DNA of 64,000 bases from the NCBI GenBank assembly GCA_035235625.1, contig CP141141.1, forward strand, positions 40,075,719 to 40,139,718. The letters are read 5' to 3'. A program made the translations under genes and the position numbers. Below, in pieces: positions 23,201 to 34,700 of this stretch. The DNA comes from Saururus chinensis. Taxonomy: Eukaryota > Streptophyta > Magnoliopsida > Piperales > Saururaceae. Each line of letters opens with the position of its first letter. Position 1 is the stretch's first letter. The notes below the pieces were generated by a model. That model was not told the origin of the DNA. It ran no database searches and worked only from the letters and a program-made list of their open reading frames with translations.

Positions 23201-25965
23201 TCTGGCTCCGAATGTTAACAAGCCTTATCGTGTGTGTGACGAGTGTTATGCTAAACTTAAGAAGAGCATTGAAGCAGGACATACCTCACGGCCTATAAAG
23301 CACCGAAGTGTGAGTACACTTCCATATCCTCATAATGAAGAAAATACAGATAGCAAGGTGCTTGGCAGGCTATCACGACTCTCATCTGTGGACTCACAGG
23401 TTGATGGTAGAAATATGAAGCAGAATAAAAGAATAGAACAAGCACCCACGCGTGCTTCCATAATGCTCACAGGAAGTGGCTCTCATTGGGATAACATGTA
23501 TTCATCAAGGTCAGCAAACTTTGCTGTTGGCCCCTCAGTGAAAGTTTTTTCTGCTTCTGTTCCTGTTTCAAGACTGGTTTCTCGAGCAACTTCCCCAGTA
23601 TCAAGACAAAATAGTCCTCCTCGTTCAGCAACACCAACACCAATTCTTACTGGTCGTAATTCTGATGTAACACTGGATGATTCAAAACATTCTAATGAGA
23701 ACCTATTCCAAGAGATTCATCTCCTGCGGGCTCAGGTTAGTAATCTTGTCAATTGGTTTCTTTCTTTTAAGTTTAAAAATGTTTGTCATTCTTTGCTCAT
23801 TATATGATTGATATTGTTAGAAGTCAATGGATTGATCCAAGCGAGCTCATTTTATTTTTAATTTTTTCAACTTTAGATGGCAATGTTTATTTGACTTCTC
23901 CTCTACATTTGTTTTACAAAGATTATATCATGAAATTTAATGAATGTTTTTAAGTTCAGATCCATTGTTCTCCCTTCATATGAAGCCTTTTTTTATAATC
24001 TCTACAGTCCACTGAGCCTGAGTTCTACTATATGTTTTTGTGAGTAAATTATATTCATTAGTTTTAGTTAGTGTTTCATGTGGAATCTTTTTTCACAACC
24101 AGGGTTATCTAGTGCTTGTAAAACTGGTCAAACTTTGTTGCTATTTGCAAAATATCTTTCTTCATTTTGTTCTAGGTGTATTTTTGAGAATAATTTTTAA
24201 GCAGCAAAATGAACTCGTTTGTTCTTCTTTTATATGCTCATTGTGATGTTGAATTGTTCAGGTTTTACCACGTAAAATATTTTGATATGGTCGCTATTTT
24301 CTTAATCCATCTAAAGTCACTTTGTCAAGTTGTTATATTACTCATTCAATTTCCTGATTATGAATCTGATCTGCAGGTAGAGGCTCTAACACTTAAATCC
24401 CAAAATCTAGAAATCGACCTGGAAAAAACGACAAAACTACTGAAGGAGGCCAATACTAAAGCTGAGGAAGAAACTGCAAAATCCAATGCTGCTAAGGAAG
24501 TAATCAAGTCTCTGAATGCACAGGTGCTTCTCTCTCAAATCTTCTTGTATGTTATCATCTTGTTATGGTCGACATTTTTTTCTATGTTTACTTGTGTCAG
24601 GATTTGAAATGTCTGGCTGAACCTATATAGTCCCTAGGAGTGAATTTGAGTTGGAGTTGGTTTGGGTGTAGGGGTTTAGCAAGTAAAAGAACTAAAAATT
24701 AGTCATTTAGATTAACTTTGGTAGTTGCACTAGACCATATATGGAGGTTGTGTTTGGTTCACGCTTCACATGTACACATGTAGCACTGAACAGGGTTGGC
24801 AACAAAATCCTTCTACAAGAAGGATTGCCGGCTTTTCTTCTTAATTTCACCGAACAGACCATACCCATACCACCTGCGTGGGGATCTTCAATTCGGTAAC
24901 TAGAAGGAAAGTCCCAGTTCTTGATTGTCAGAATCTGTGTTGCAACACCAAAAGTTTCTGTAATGTGTACCTGCACAACATTGAAAAGAAATTGGGCACA
25001 GAAAATTTATGTATACTTAAATAAGAAACTTAGGAAGAGTTTTGACTGCCCAATGGATCTTGGACTAGATTTTTGCAAAAACTGGTTCTAGAATCATATT
25101 TTGGTTTTTAGATTCAGATATTAATCTCTGGGTGCTCATTGATCATACACTACCCTCATGTTGCTTTCAGTTTATATACTACACCCGCACATTTTTCCCT
25201 TAGCGTTTAGCAACAAGCCCACTTGCATATTTCTTGATCTACGTATGCATTGGCCCTTTTATTTTTAGAATGCTTCCAATGTAAAGTTTTTCATTATCAG
25301 TCTGGGCTGCACTTTCTCATTGTTTGCCCAAAGTCATCAGAGACCCCTCCTTTTTTTACTCTAATTAGTGGTGTTACGATTCGGCAGCTAAAAGATTTGG
25401 CTGAACGGCTAGACGGATCCGTAGTTGATGGTAGATTAGCTTCACTCGCTGCATCAAGTGATACCAGCCATGTCAGCCGTCATAGCAGCCTGACAGGTTC
25501 TCAAGAACTTGAGGCCAATGGACATTTGAGCAATGGACCTAAGGCAGCACATAATGCATTGGAATGGGTCGAACAATGTGAACCAGGCGTGTACATAACC
25601 CTCATCTCGCTGCCAAATGGTGGCAAAGAACTCAAAAGAGTACGATTCAGGTATGTGAGCATCTAAGATACATACCTTTTTGTACCTTCCGTGGACAACA
25701 AAATAGTCTGGCTAATTGGCGACCATGAACGTATTACTAAATTACTTATTGTTCAATGTATCTATGTGCGGCATCCATTTGGTTGGTTTCTCATTAATTT
25801 TGTCTGTATTGTAGTAGGAAAAAGTTCACTGAAAAACAAGCAGAGAAGTGGTGGGAGGAAAATAGGGTCAACGTGTTGGAAAAGTATAACAGCCGAATAA
25901 ATTCGAAGTCGGTAGGTGATGGTTCTCCATCAGGCTCGGAAGATAGGAATGTGGTATTTGACTGA
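17269..25965 (+). CDS. PH, RCC1, FYVE and BRX domain protein (PRAF/RLD family)
   Basis: Nine exons join in phase: 17269-17316, 19171-19257, 20233-20322, 20814-20894, 21295-21489, 21621-23735, 24377-24523, 25388-25650 and 25815-25965, giving 1,058 codons plus stop. Domain order: PH (about residues 17-135, [20 protein letters not shown]); seven-bladed RCC1 repeats (about 258-625, repeated W/F-G-x-G...LGHG); FYVE zinc finger (about 656-715, [12 protein letters not shown] with Cys pairs); coiled coil (about 860-940); and a C-terminal BRX domain (about 978-1045, [15 protein letters not shown]). Family members bind phosphoinositides. In Arabidopsis the RLD proteins are recruited by LAZY1-like proteins through the BRX domain during gravity signalling and affect polar auxin transport. 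The start fits the family N-terminus ([16 protein letters not shown]). All key parts are intact. The large exon 6 carries RCC1 and FYVE together. Intron 1 is 1.85 kb. Confidence 0.95.
18690..18900 (+). repeat. Possible LTR end plus primer site in intron 1 of the PRAF-type gene
   Basis: TGGTATCAGAACC at about 18804 is almost the plant initiator-tRNA primer site used by copia elements. The preceding cttaggcttttaggtgattt and ggtttctagca looks like the end of an LTR. No second LTR or coding was found, so this is at most a relic. Confidence 0.35.
24524..25387. other. Intron 7 of the PRAF-type gene
   Basis: An 864-base intron. A minus-strand open frame at 24707-24976 has no recognisable motif. No clear mobile-element ends seen. 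Confidence 0.5.
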
Positions 25966-26329
25966 CTCACCTGCTATAACACAATGTGTTACAGCTGGAA
26001 GAATGTAAATTTCTCTTTACCCTGAGACTGCATATAGGCTTCATATGCAATTTGTTGCCCGGCATGAAGGAGAATTGAATTCCGGCAAGAGGAATAATTC
26101 GTGCGGAGAAGGCAACACTTGGATGCATTAGAATTTTTATGTGCAGTTTCGTTTTTTTTCTTCCTTTCATCTCTTTTGTACACCATTTTTGTTTGATCAT
26201 CTCTATCAGCTGATTCTTTTCTTGTATCGTCCTTCCATCCCTGTTTTGTAACAGTACACTACTTAAGAGAAATAGATAGAAATCGTCATCCATTTATTGA
26301 GGCTCTGTCTGTATAAAAGTGTACATACC

Positions 26330-26857
26330 TTCAAAACTGGGAACTCATTTATGATCTTATCGGTATATGTAGTTGGCATTTTCTAAAGGGGCAATGATCT
26401 TAATTTAGTAATTGAAACATAAAATGGCTTAAATTATTCCAAAAGAAAATCAGGGCGAGGACATTCTGTTCTGGGATTAAAGCAAATTTCTACCTACACT
26501 TCTGAATACAACACTTGAGACACTGCCCTTTTTATATTCATGTATAGTCCACTATGGGAGGATAGAAAAATAGAAAATCTTCTATGAATGGGATGGGTTT
26601 GCAAAGCGAGCGTTGTCATGCAACAATGTAACCCAAACTCATTGTAAGAAAGCTCTTCGTAACGGCCAATGTAACAATGGCTTCCATGATAATATTTATT
26701 CTTTAAAGCTAATAAATACAAAAGAATCCATATCAAGTTCACAAGCACGAGTTTATAACTTCAGTTCTCTTAATGTAAGTGAAATATCCACCATTAGTGA
26801 GAATGATGCTGAATCCGCATTCCAAGCACTTCCATGATAGTTATTGTTGCTTCTAAC
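26330..26857. other. Intergenic, no gene recognised
   Basis: Follows the probable 3' untranslated region of the PRAF-type gene. No motif or repeat structure recognised. Confidence 0.5.
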
Positions 26858-27054
26858 GGAAAGAATTTTTTATGCTCCTCTTTGACAATGAGCCCAATGT
26901 AAACTATGCATGAGAGTTGTTCATCTATGAAATCAATGACACTATTGATGCTAACATGCACTAGCACATGAGTCGTCGATTTTAAATATCAATAGCTCCC
27001 CATGCGTAGCTTATGCTTGGCTCATTGTCAAAGAGGAGTATGAAAAACTTTTCC
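26858..27054. repeat. MITE family A, best-preserved copy (197 bp)
   Basis: Ends GGAAAGAATTTTTTATGCTC and the reverse complement of gagtatgaaaaacttttcc form long inverted repeats that run on through tcctctttgacaatgagcc. Flanking 8-mers CTTCTAAC (26850-26857) and CTTCCAAC (27055-27062) agree at 7 of 8, pointing to a hAT-like 8-base duplication. It has no coding capacity. Confidence 0.75.
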
Positions 27055-27881
27055 CTTCCAACAAGGGGTATTAATGAGTCAAGCTGAATATTAAGCTCGC
27101 GAGACTTGAGCTTGAACTGTTCAAGCTTGTCTCAAAATTCAAATAAACTCAAAAGTTCCAACTCAGAACTCGGGTTGAATTGAAGATATAAAGTTTGACT
27201 CGAGCTTGAACTTGAACTTCAATATGTGAATTACATGCCCAAGCTCAACTTGGGCTCGAACAACAAAAAAATAAAAAAAATTTATATCTAAAGTATATAA
27301 AGTATCCCACATAATAAGATGTTCTTGATATTAAATAAAAATACATATCCTTTAATAAGTATTATTATTGCACCTTGAACAAAATAGTCACTAGTTGAAA
27401 AAAAAATATAACAAGTTTTAGTTACATATAATACTATTTTCCTTGCTTTACAAATGTATAAATCATAAAAATATACAAAATAATAGAAACCCAATTAAAG
27501 GCCCTTAAGATGCTCAATTTTTTTTTAAAATACATGTTTAAAGATAAACAATAAACTAAGGTAGGTTAAGATGATGATAACTTCTTGAGTATGGATGTTC
27601 CATAATAAAGCCAAAAGTGGGTGAATAGCCAATTGTGCCACAAGATTGCATAACCAATTATGTCTTTTTTTTTATATAAATCTTGTTTTTGGGTTAAGAC
27701 AGGAGTTATGACGTTACATTATCTCATGGGTCCTCGATTTGGAAGAGTTCTTGAGTATATTAATGTAATATTATATTAAAATTTATATATTTAGATATGT
27801 TTATATATTTTATTTAGTTATATTTTTATAATATTTGTGAATTTCAAAATGCATCACATGTGTAGTTTATGTATATATGTA

Positions 27882-27957
27882 CTCTCTCCCAAATTAATAT
27901 ATCCATTTTAGCTCATTGTGAAAAGCTAATAGATCTATTAATTTGGGACAGAGAGAG
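27882..27957. repeat. 76-bp Stowaway MITE nested in the hAT element
   Basis: Ends ctctctcccaaattaata and tattaatttgggacagagag are inverted repeats flanked by TA on both sides (27880-27881 and 27958-27959), the Tc1/mariner target signature. Confidence 0.85.
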
Positions 27958-28107
27958 TATATTAGTGTTTTTGTCTCCAAACTTTTTATACTTAAAAAAC
28001 ATATATCATATGTAAAAATTATATAGCCATTACAATTTAGTGAAGAATATATATCATATATTATACATATATGATACATGGTATTGATGCATATGTGTGA
28101 TTATATG

Positions 28108-28216
<109 letters not shown>

Positions 28217-28451
28217 GACTATATAATATATACATATACATACATATATATATATACACACATTATTTATATATAATTTCAAAATCATATTTGAGCTCAA
28301 ATTTGAGCTTGAGTCGAGTTTTATTCACACTAAGCCGAATCTGCAGGGGTATGTTTGAACTCAATTCGAGCCTATTCGAGCTCAAGTTGAGTCCAGTGCG
28401 TGCTCCGAGTTGAGCACGCAGACTTGACACATTAAAAGCCCTACTTCCAAC

Positions 28452-28783
28452 AATGATTACATTTCTGGTCCTGCCCATGCTTTCTGAGTTTATAGGAGCA
28501 TGTTTTTGCAGCAAAATTGGCAAAGTTTAGTGCACTGCAAACCAAAAGAAAGAGGAGATAAGGTAGTGGGATTTCAAAGGGCAATGCGTTTCAAAAAAAA
28601 AAAGCACTTCTAACTACAAGATGGCTTTTCTTTTATCATAGACCACATTAGTAATTACGAGGTTCAAAACCCTTTAGTGGTCATTTTACAAAATAGGAGA
28701 TAAGGTAGTTGAAGCTGCAGTCTTTTGCAAGTCACACATGGCTACTAAGGATTCTAGTGCCTTCTTTCACTAGTGAAGTAGAC
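28452..28783. other. Intergenic, no gene recognised
   Basis: Contains an A-run at about 28592-28603. No other motif seen. Confidence 0.5.
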
Positions 28784-29077
28784 GGTGAACATTGTGAGCA
28801 AGGTGTTTTTGGTCCCCTATAGGTAAAACACGAGGTAATGTGGCATGGCATTGGTACTTTTGCAAGGCCAGAATCAACTCCATCATTCCGGCAGGAAACC
28901 TGAAAACTCTTTTCCAGATATACGACTCATAAGGTGAGCATTTTGAGCAAGGTGTTTTTGGTTCCCTATAGGTAAACACGAGGTAATGTGGCATGGCATT
29001 GTTACTTTTGTAAGGCCAGAATCAACTCCATCATTCCAGCAGGAAATCTGAAAACTCTTTTCCAGATATACGACTCT
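28784..29077. repeat. 149-bp tandem duplication
   Basis: Two adjoining copies (about 28784-28932 and 28933-29077) share gagcaaggtgtttttggt, the central gaggtaatgtggcatggcat and the end ttttccagatatacgactc. They differ at only a handful of positions. They lie downstream of the PPR gene's stop codon. Confidence 0.85.
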
Positions 29078-29404
29078 TTTAAAATATAATGAGATCTACG
29101 ATATAAAGCAATTTCAAAGTGAATGCAGTTACCTCGTCGCCACTTGAGAATGACGGGGCCAATGCATAAAATGCCTTCATATTTTGACACTTCTCTCTTC
29201 ATCAGGAAGCTGCTTATCGGTAAAATCTATCACCCTCCATCTAGATCTGTTCTTTGTTGTATCCTCTTATCAATACTGCGTAAATCATTTTGACAATTAC
29301 TGTAAGCAATAGAGCTCAGGGAAAACTAGAAAAAAGCCAGAAAGTCAGACAACAAGGATAAACTTCCTGGTGTATCATGTTTTAGAACTTATAGGTTCAT
29401 CCTA
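29078..29404. other. Region downstream of the PPR gene
   Basis: Probably 3' untranslated and flanking DNA of the minus-strand PPR gene. A 66-codon minus-strand frame at 29002-29202 has no recognisable motif. Confidence 0.4.
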
Positions 29405-31156
29405 TTACTCCTGTAATTCAATGGAACTCCATCCTGCTTCCTTGCTCTTCATTGCATTTCTGTTTATTGTATTCTGCTCTTTTGCAAAATCGCCCCATCT
29501 TCCAGCAATGGCATAAGCATTCTGCAAAAGGATTGAATCTGATGGGTGATCATCTAATTCCATTAGTTGATTCCTAGCTACTTCCCCCAATTCAACATTC
29601 CCGTAAAACCGGCACGCAGAGAGTAGAGCACGCCACACGGTAGCGTCCTTCTTAATAGGCAAGCTCTTGATTAGTTTATACGCTTCTTCTAATAATCCTG
29701 CACGGCCCAATAGATCTATCATGCATCCATAATGTTCGATCTTCGGAAGCAGTCCATATCGTTTAATCATCAACTCAAAACACTTAATTCCCTCCAATAC
29801 AAGCCCTCCATGGCTACAAGCACTTAACAATGCCAGGAATGTCACTTCATTGGGCATCACACCTTCCTTTTCCATCTCATAAAACAACTGAATGGCCTTT
29901 TCCCCCTGACCATGAACACCAAACCCGTCTATCATAGTTGTCCACGACATCACATCTTTACCTTGCATTTGATTAAAGACTTCTACAGCACAGGGAATAA
30001 ATCCACACTTTGAATACATACTGATAAGAGACGTGCCAAGGATAGAATCCAGATGCATACCTTCCTTTTCTATATATTCATGGATGCATCTTCCTATCGT
30101 AAGTGCTCTTAATGAAGCACAGACAGAAAGAACTCCGGCCAATGTAGCAGAATTGGGTTTTAAAGCTTCCATTTTCATCAGTTCCAGTAGAGATAAGCAT
30201 TCTTCAAGCAAGCCATTCCTAGCATACCCATCTATAATGCAATTCCATAGCACAATATCTTTGACTGTAGTCTCGTTGAAAAGCCTGCGTGCCTGCACCA
30301 AAGTTCCCATTTTCATGTAAACGGAAATAATTGCAGTGATCACATTCAACTCCAAGGAGAAACCATTCTTGACGCAATATCCATGAATAGTTTCAGCTAT
30401 CTGTAAATCTCTGAGATGAGCAGATGCGAGAAGAGCGTCTATTGATGTTATAGTCCCAATTTCAACACCACCAGCATGCATCAGTTTGAGCAATTCTACC
30501 ACATTTTCGGGATGAGAAATCTGCAAATATCCACCCATTAGCACGTTCCATGAAACCACATCCCTCACACGGGGAATCTCATCAAATACCCGGCGTGCGT
30601 CCCGTACCTCCACACAGGCGCAATAAAATGAAATGAGGCTGTTCCTCAGGTTCAGAAAGAACTCAAAGCCAGATCTTATAACAAGGCCGTGGACACATTG
30701 ACCTGTTCTGATGGCAAACTCGCGGGCGCAGGATTTGAGTGTGGCAACGAAAGAAAACTGGTCCAACAACATTGCATGGGCTCTCAGGCAATTGAACAGG
30801 GGGAAAGCCCCACTTGGGTTGGCACTTATAGAGTAGCCTCTGAGCATGGTATTGAAGTTGAATAAATTTGGGTTTTTGACTTCGTTGAAGATGGAGTGAG
30901 CGTAGTGCATGTCAAGGAGCGACGAAGCAAGAAGCTTGCTGAGAGGGAAGGGAAGGAGATCGAGGCCAGTTTTGATCATGTGGGCGTGGATTTGGGCTAC
31001 TTCAGACGTCTGGGTGCACGATTTCAGGAGCGGAGTAAGAGCCCTTTGGTAACCAGGAAGGATGGTGTGCAAACACTTGAACTGTTGCAGGCAGAACCAT
31101 GCTTTTCCAACCATGGGCGTTTTGAGAGACACATTTTGCGCCAATTTTAGTGCCAT
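29405..31156 (-). CDS. PLS-type pentatricopeptide repeat protein, E-class
   Basis: Single-exon gene of 583 codons plus stop. The protein is a run of 35-residue helical repeats typical of plant PLS-class PPR proteins: NLFNFNTMLRGYS, RNSLISFYCACVEVRDARRV, VVSWNVLMGGYLQ, VLWNCIIDGYARNGLLEECL, GTSLISMYSKCG, VMSWTTMIDGFGVHGQGEKA and TFLALLSACSHGGLVLEG. It ends in an E-type region (IEHYGCMIDLLGRAGLLEEA...ATVWRALLSACRFYGNVELG...GWSSIELQE) and lacks a DYW deaminase domain. Such proteins bind single-stranded RNA in mitochondria or plastids and usually help C-to-U editing with a partner deaminase. The N-terminus, poor in acidic residues, suits an organelle transit peptide. The target RNA cannot be read from sequence. 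It lies divergent to the PELP1 gene. No internal stops or frameshifts. Confidence 0.93.
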   Translation of the reverse strand: MALKLAQNVSLKTPMVGKAWFCLQQFKCLHTILPGYQRALTPLLKSCTQTSEVAQIHAHMIKTGLDLLPFPLSKLLASSLLDMHYAHSIFNEVKNPNLFNFNTMLRGYSISANPSGAFPLFNCLRAHAMLLDQFSFVATLKSCAREFAIRTGQCVHGLVIRSGFEFFLNLRNSLISFYCACVEVRDARRVFDEIPRVRDVVSWNVLMGGYLQISHPENVVELLKLMHAGGVEIGTITSIDALLASAHLRDLQIAETIHGYCVKNGFSLELNVITAIISVYMKMGTLVQARRLFNETTVKDIVLWNCIIDGYARNGLLEECLSLLELMKMEALKPNSATLAGVLSVCASLRALTIGRCIHEYIEKEGMHLDSILGTSLISMYSKCGFIPCAVEVFNQMQGKDVMSWTTMIDGFGVHGQGEKAIQLFYEMEKEGVMPNEVTFLALLSACSHGGLVLEGIKCFELMIKRYGLLPKIEHYGCMIDLLGRAGLLEEAYKLIKSLPIKKDATVWRALLSACRFYGNVELGEVARNQLMELDDHPSDSILLQNAYAIAGRWGDFAKEQNTINRNAMKSKEAGWSSIELQE

Positions 31157-31744
31157 GCCAACAGCAGCTCAGATCTAAAGTTTTCATCACCAGAAACTCT
31201 ATCTACGGCCAAAGTTCAAGTGCAACAAGCATTCGACTTAATGTCAGAAATGCGCAAAAGAAACAGATTTCAAAGAACAGAGCCCTCATCAGAGCTCACA
31301 GAAGAATATACCTCCGCAGCCCTGTAGAAACTCTGATAGACTTCGTTTTCGTTCGCTCGCGCAATTTATCAAACATCTCACATGCGGAAGATGCGCCGTC
31401 CATCTGCAATGACAATGACAATGACGCACCCAAGCTGAGAGGTAGGGTCCCGGGGCCCGGCCGGCCGCGGAGACGGCCGAGGAGGGCGGGGCGGTTCCAG
31501 GCGGAGCTTAAATATCTGGTCTTGGCTAGCCGGTTCAGCTACAGAGAAGAGGATAAATCATAAAACAGTGCCCGGCCCGAGAGGTTCGATGCGTCATGCG
31601 ACTCATGTTGCCTGCGGGCGGTTTTAAAAACCGGCCCGGATCGCCGAACCGGGTTGAAGTAAAACCTTTTCCGGCCAATTAGACCCCCATCAGGGTTTAG
31701 GGTTTTAGAGATTCCTGTGTTTTGGATCCTCACAGAGCTTTCCT
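31157..31744. promoter_or_regulatory. Shared divergent promoter region of the PPR and PELP1/RIX1 genes
   Basis: Only 588 bases separate the two start codons. A very GC-rich patch lies at 31445-31505. On the PELP1 side, 31690-31706 carries cagggtttagggttt, that is two telobox-type motifs (AAACCCTAAACCCT on the other strand), common upstream of plant ribosome-biogenesis genes. Confidence 0.65.
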
Positions 31745-34700
31745 ATGCCAGCAATGGCGAAGAGCTACTTCGACGGCGTGAACGACATCCGCGTGAAGCC
31801 GAGGCTTCTCGCCTCTCTGCTGGAGGACCGCCTCCCTGACGCCGCCACCCGCCCCCTCCCCAGCCCCTCCGACCTCGCCGCTGTCGTATCCGCTGTCAAG
31901 ACCCACGGCCTCCTCTCCGAGTCTTTTCCCGGCCCACCTGACGAGAAGCTGGCTGATCGCTGGAAGGCTTCCGTCGACTCCTGGGTCGAGCGCTGCCTGT
32001 CCCTCCTCTCCAGCAAACTGGTAATTGCATCATCCAATTTTGTTCTAGTTTATGACTCCTTGCTCAGCAAAAAATAAATACAACTTTTTTTATTGAAATG
32101 TAGCATTTTATGCTATAATCAAATTTTCATTTTGGGAGATTTTTTATTATTTAATGTTGAATCTGATAAGAGAAATTAGACTGTTTCAGTTCTGAGATGC
32201 GGAGGAAATTTTTTGTTTGTTGTAGTATTTATGTGCGATATGATGATAATCAGAACCACATTGTATACGTTATTAAAGACCACTGTTTGGTTTCGTATTT
32301 ATTATATTTTCGATGGTAAATCCGATGCTTTTATCATTTTCAATGTCTTTGATTTAGCTGACGGTTTTTTCCATTTTTGTTTATGTTCTTTAGCCAGATA
32401 AATGCTGGGCAGGCATTTGCTTGTTGGGGGTGACTTCCCAAGAGTGTAGTTCTGATCGTTTTCTTGCATCTTATTCCCTTTGGTTTCAAAAGCTCGTCTC
32501 TCAAATTCAGGTTTGTATTCTTCAGACATATCACTAAGTAGAGATGGAAGCTCTTCTCCGTATATGTAGTAACTGTTGCTAAACACAGAGTCTTGTCTGT
32601 TGCCTCTGTTCCTTCGAACCAGCATTTGTAGACATTACTATGTGTTTAAATTTCGTTCGGTATTGTGTTTAACTTTGCTTGTTGTTGTTGCTTATATCAG
32701 CCTCCAGCAGAGTCTCATTTTGTTAAGGTGGCTTGTTGTTCTGCACTCTCAGATTTATTCACAAGGTTTGATTTATCGGAAATCTTCTATAGACTTATTC
32801 TCATGGCAGTACTTTTCGTGATTAACATAAAAGATTGGCCAAACTTTTTTAGTTGTTAATTGTGTTAGGTTAAAGTCCTTGTACATTTAGTCTTTTTTTC
32901 GTCCAAAAAATTAAAGAAAGCTTGAATGGTAAAGGAAATTATTGGGTAAATGGATTAGTAGAAAAGCCAACCTTCCCCTGGGACACTTTTATCATATATT
33001 AACCACAATTACCAAGCCTGCTGGACATGGACTGTTGATTTTCTGCATCCGCATTTATTATACTAGTGTATGTTCACGAATTAGACATGGAAAATTGATA
33101 GAAAGGTCCTTTAGCTCTCTGTTCTGGTGTTTAATCTCTTGTGCGTATTACAGGAATTAAGAACTGACCTATCTTCTTTTGTGGGTGGTTTGTTGTTGAT
33201 AGATTGGGTGGCTTCTCAAGCGTAAAGAAAGATGGGACATCTCTTGCTGGTAGGCTTGTTCAACCAATCCTAAAGTTACTAGCTGAAGAAAATACGGAGG
33301 CTGTACTGGTTAGTTTCTTTTGTTGTTTGACCTCCATTTCTATTGACAGTTGTTCCTTTCTAGCATGATACTAACAGAAAGGCAAAATGATCCCTTGTAG
33401 CTCATTTCTTAGTTATAAAGTCAAACTAAGGTATCTGGAGTTTTAATTGTGACCCAAGACCTACAAGCTCTATTAATTTTGATGTGGAAGATTTTGACCA
33501 ATACTAAACATCTTCTCATACTTAACTTCATTTTCTCTTTTCCGCAGTATAGCTGATGTGTTGTTCTATAGAAGTATCACAAAATGTTCCACGTTCTTTT
33601 GGTTTGCTTAATATACACTGTTTATCTTTCCTTCTTTTTCAGGACTTATATAAAATTGATGTGGAGTCTATGTTTAGCAACATCATATTTTATTTTGTGA
33701 GAGAATGCAAAAAGAATATGTCAAGCTTGAACCTGTTTCATCTTGCTGTATGATTGGACTGGGATATCAAATTATCTGTGCTCCTTATTTAGGATGCTAG
33801 TTTTTTTTATTCGTGAATATTTGCAATTTGAATGAAGTACTCACCCTTGTGATGCTATTTTGTGCAGGAAGGTTGTGTTGATGTATTATCCACACTTATT
33901 ACGTCTTTCCCTTCTTGTATTCATCGCCATTTTGATAATGTGAGCCAACTGTGATCAATGCACTTCAGATCATTTTTAATAGAAATGTTTACAGTCATCA
34001 TGCATGCAGCTTCTTAGTACAAATTATGAGCAGATGTTATGCGAACTGCTGTCAGGATCTGATATTTTTTGCCTTTCATCTAGAAAATGAGCTAAGTTTC
34101 AATCACTTGTAGAGATAAGTACATAAACATAAAATATGCAGCAAAAGAACTTGAAAAAAAGTGATTGAGCATGGCAATGAAAGGTTACTCTTTTGAGCAA
34201 ACTTAAGACATTATGGTAGGTTTTATGGATAATTAAATATTAAGGAGCTTATGGTTTAATGCAGACAATGCAACTTATTCCCTATCTTATGTCCCTTTCT
34301 AATTACGATGACATGAACAATGGAATGCAATCTGTTGCAGTAGCAGAATGAGTAGATATTTTCTGTATTCATAATGTTATTGATTCCTTTTACTACATTT
34401 ATGTCAGTACTTCTTGAATTTCCTTTTTTAACGAATTGAGCTTTTATTCTCAAGTCAAATTACTTTTTAGAAAATCAATTGGCTTATGAAAGTCTTGAAC
34501 TTTAATTTGATAGTACGGGTTATTTAGGCAACTGCTTGCTGGGACATTAGTGCGTTAGTAATGGTTGGGAATAATGACTGGTACTGTCTTTTTAGTTCAG
34601 CACTAGGGAAATATGGTATGGGAGGCTGGATGCAGGGTAGTCGACTGGAACCTTTTCTAAGGCAGTTGCTCTTCTTAGTCTTAGTCTGATATATGACTAG

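Noticed and set aside
24707..24976. 89-codon minus-strand frame in a PRAF-type intron
   Set aside because: No family motif, no mobile-element ends, and it lies inside an intron of an intact gene.
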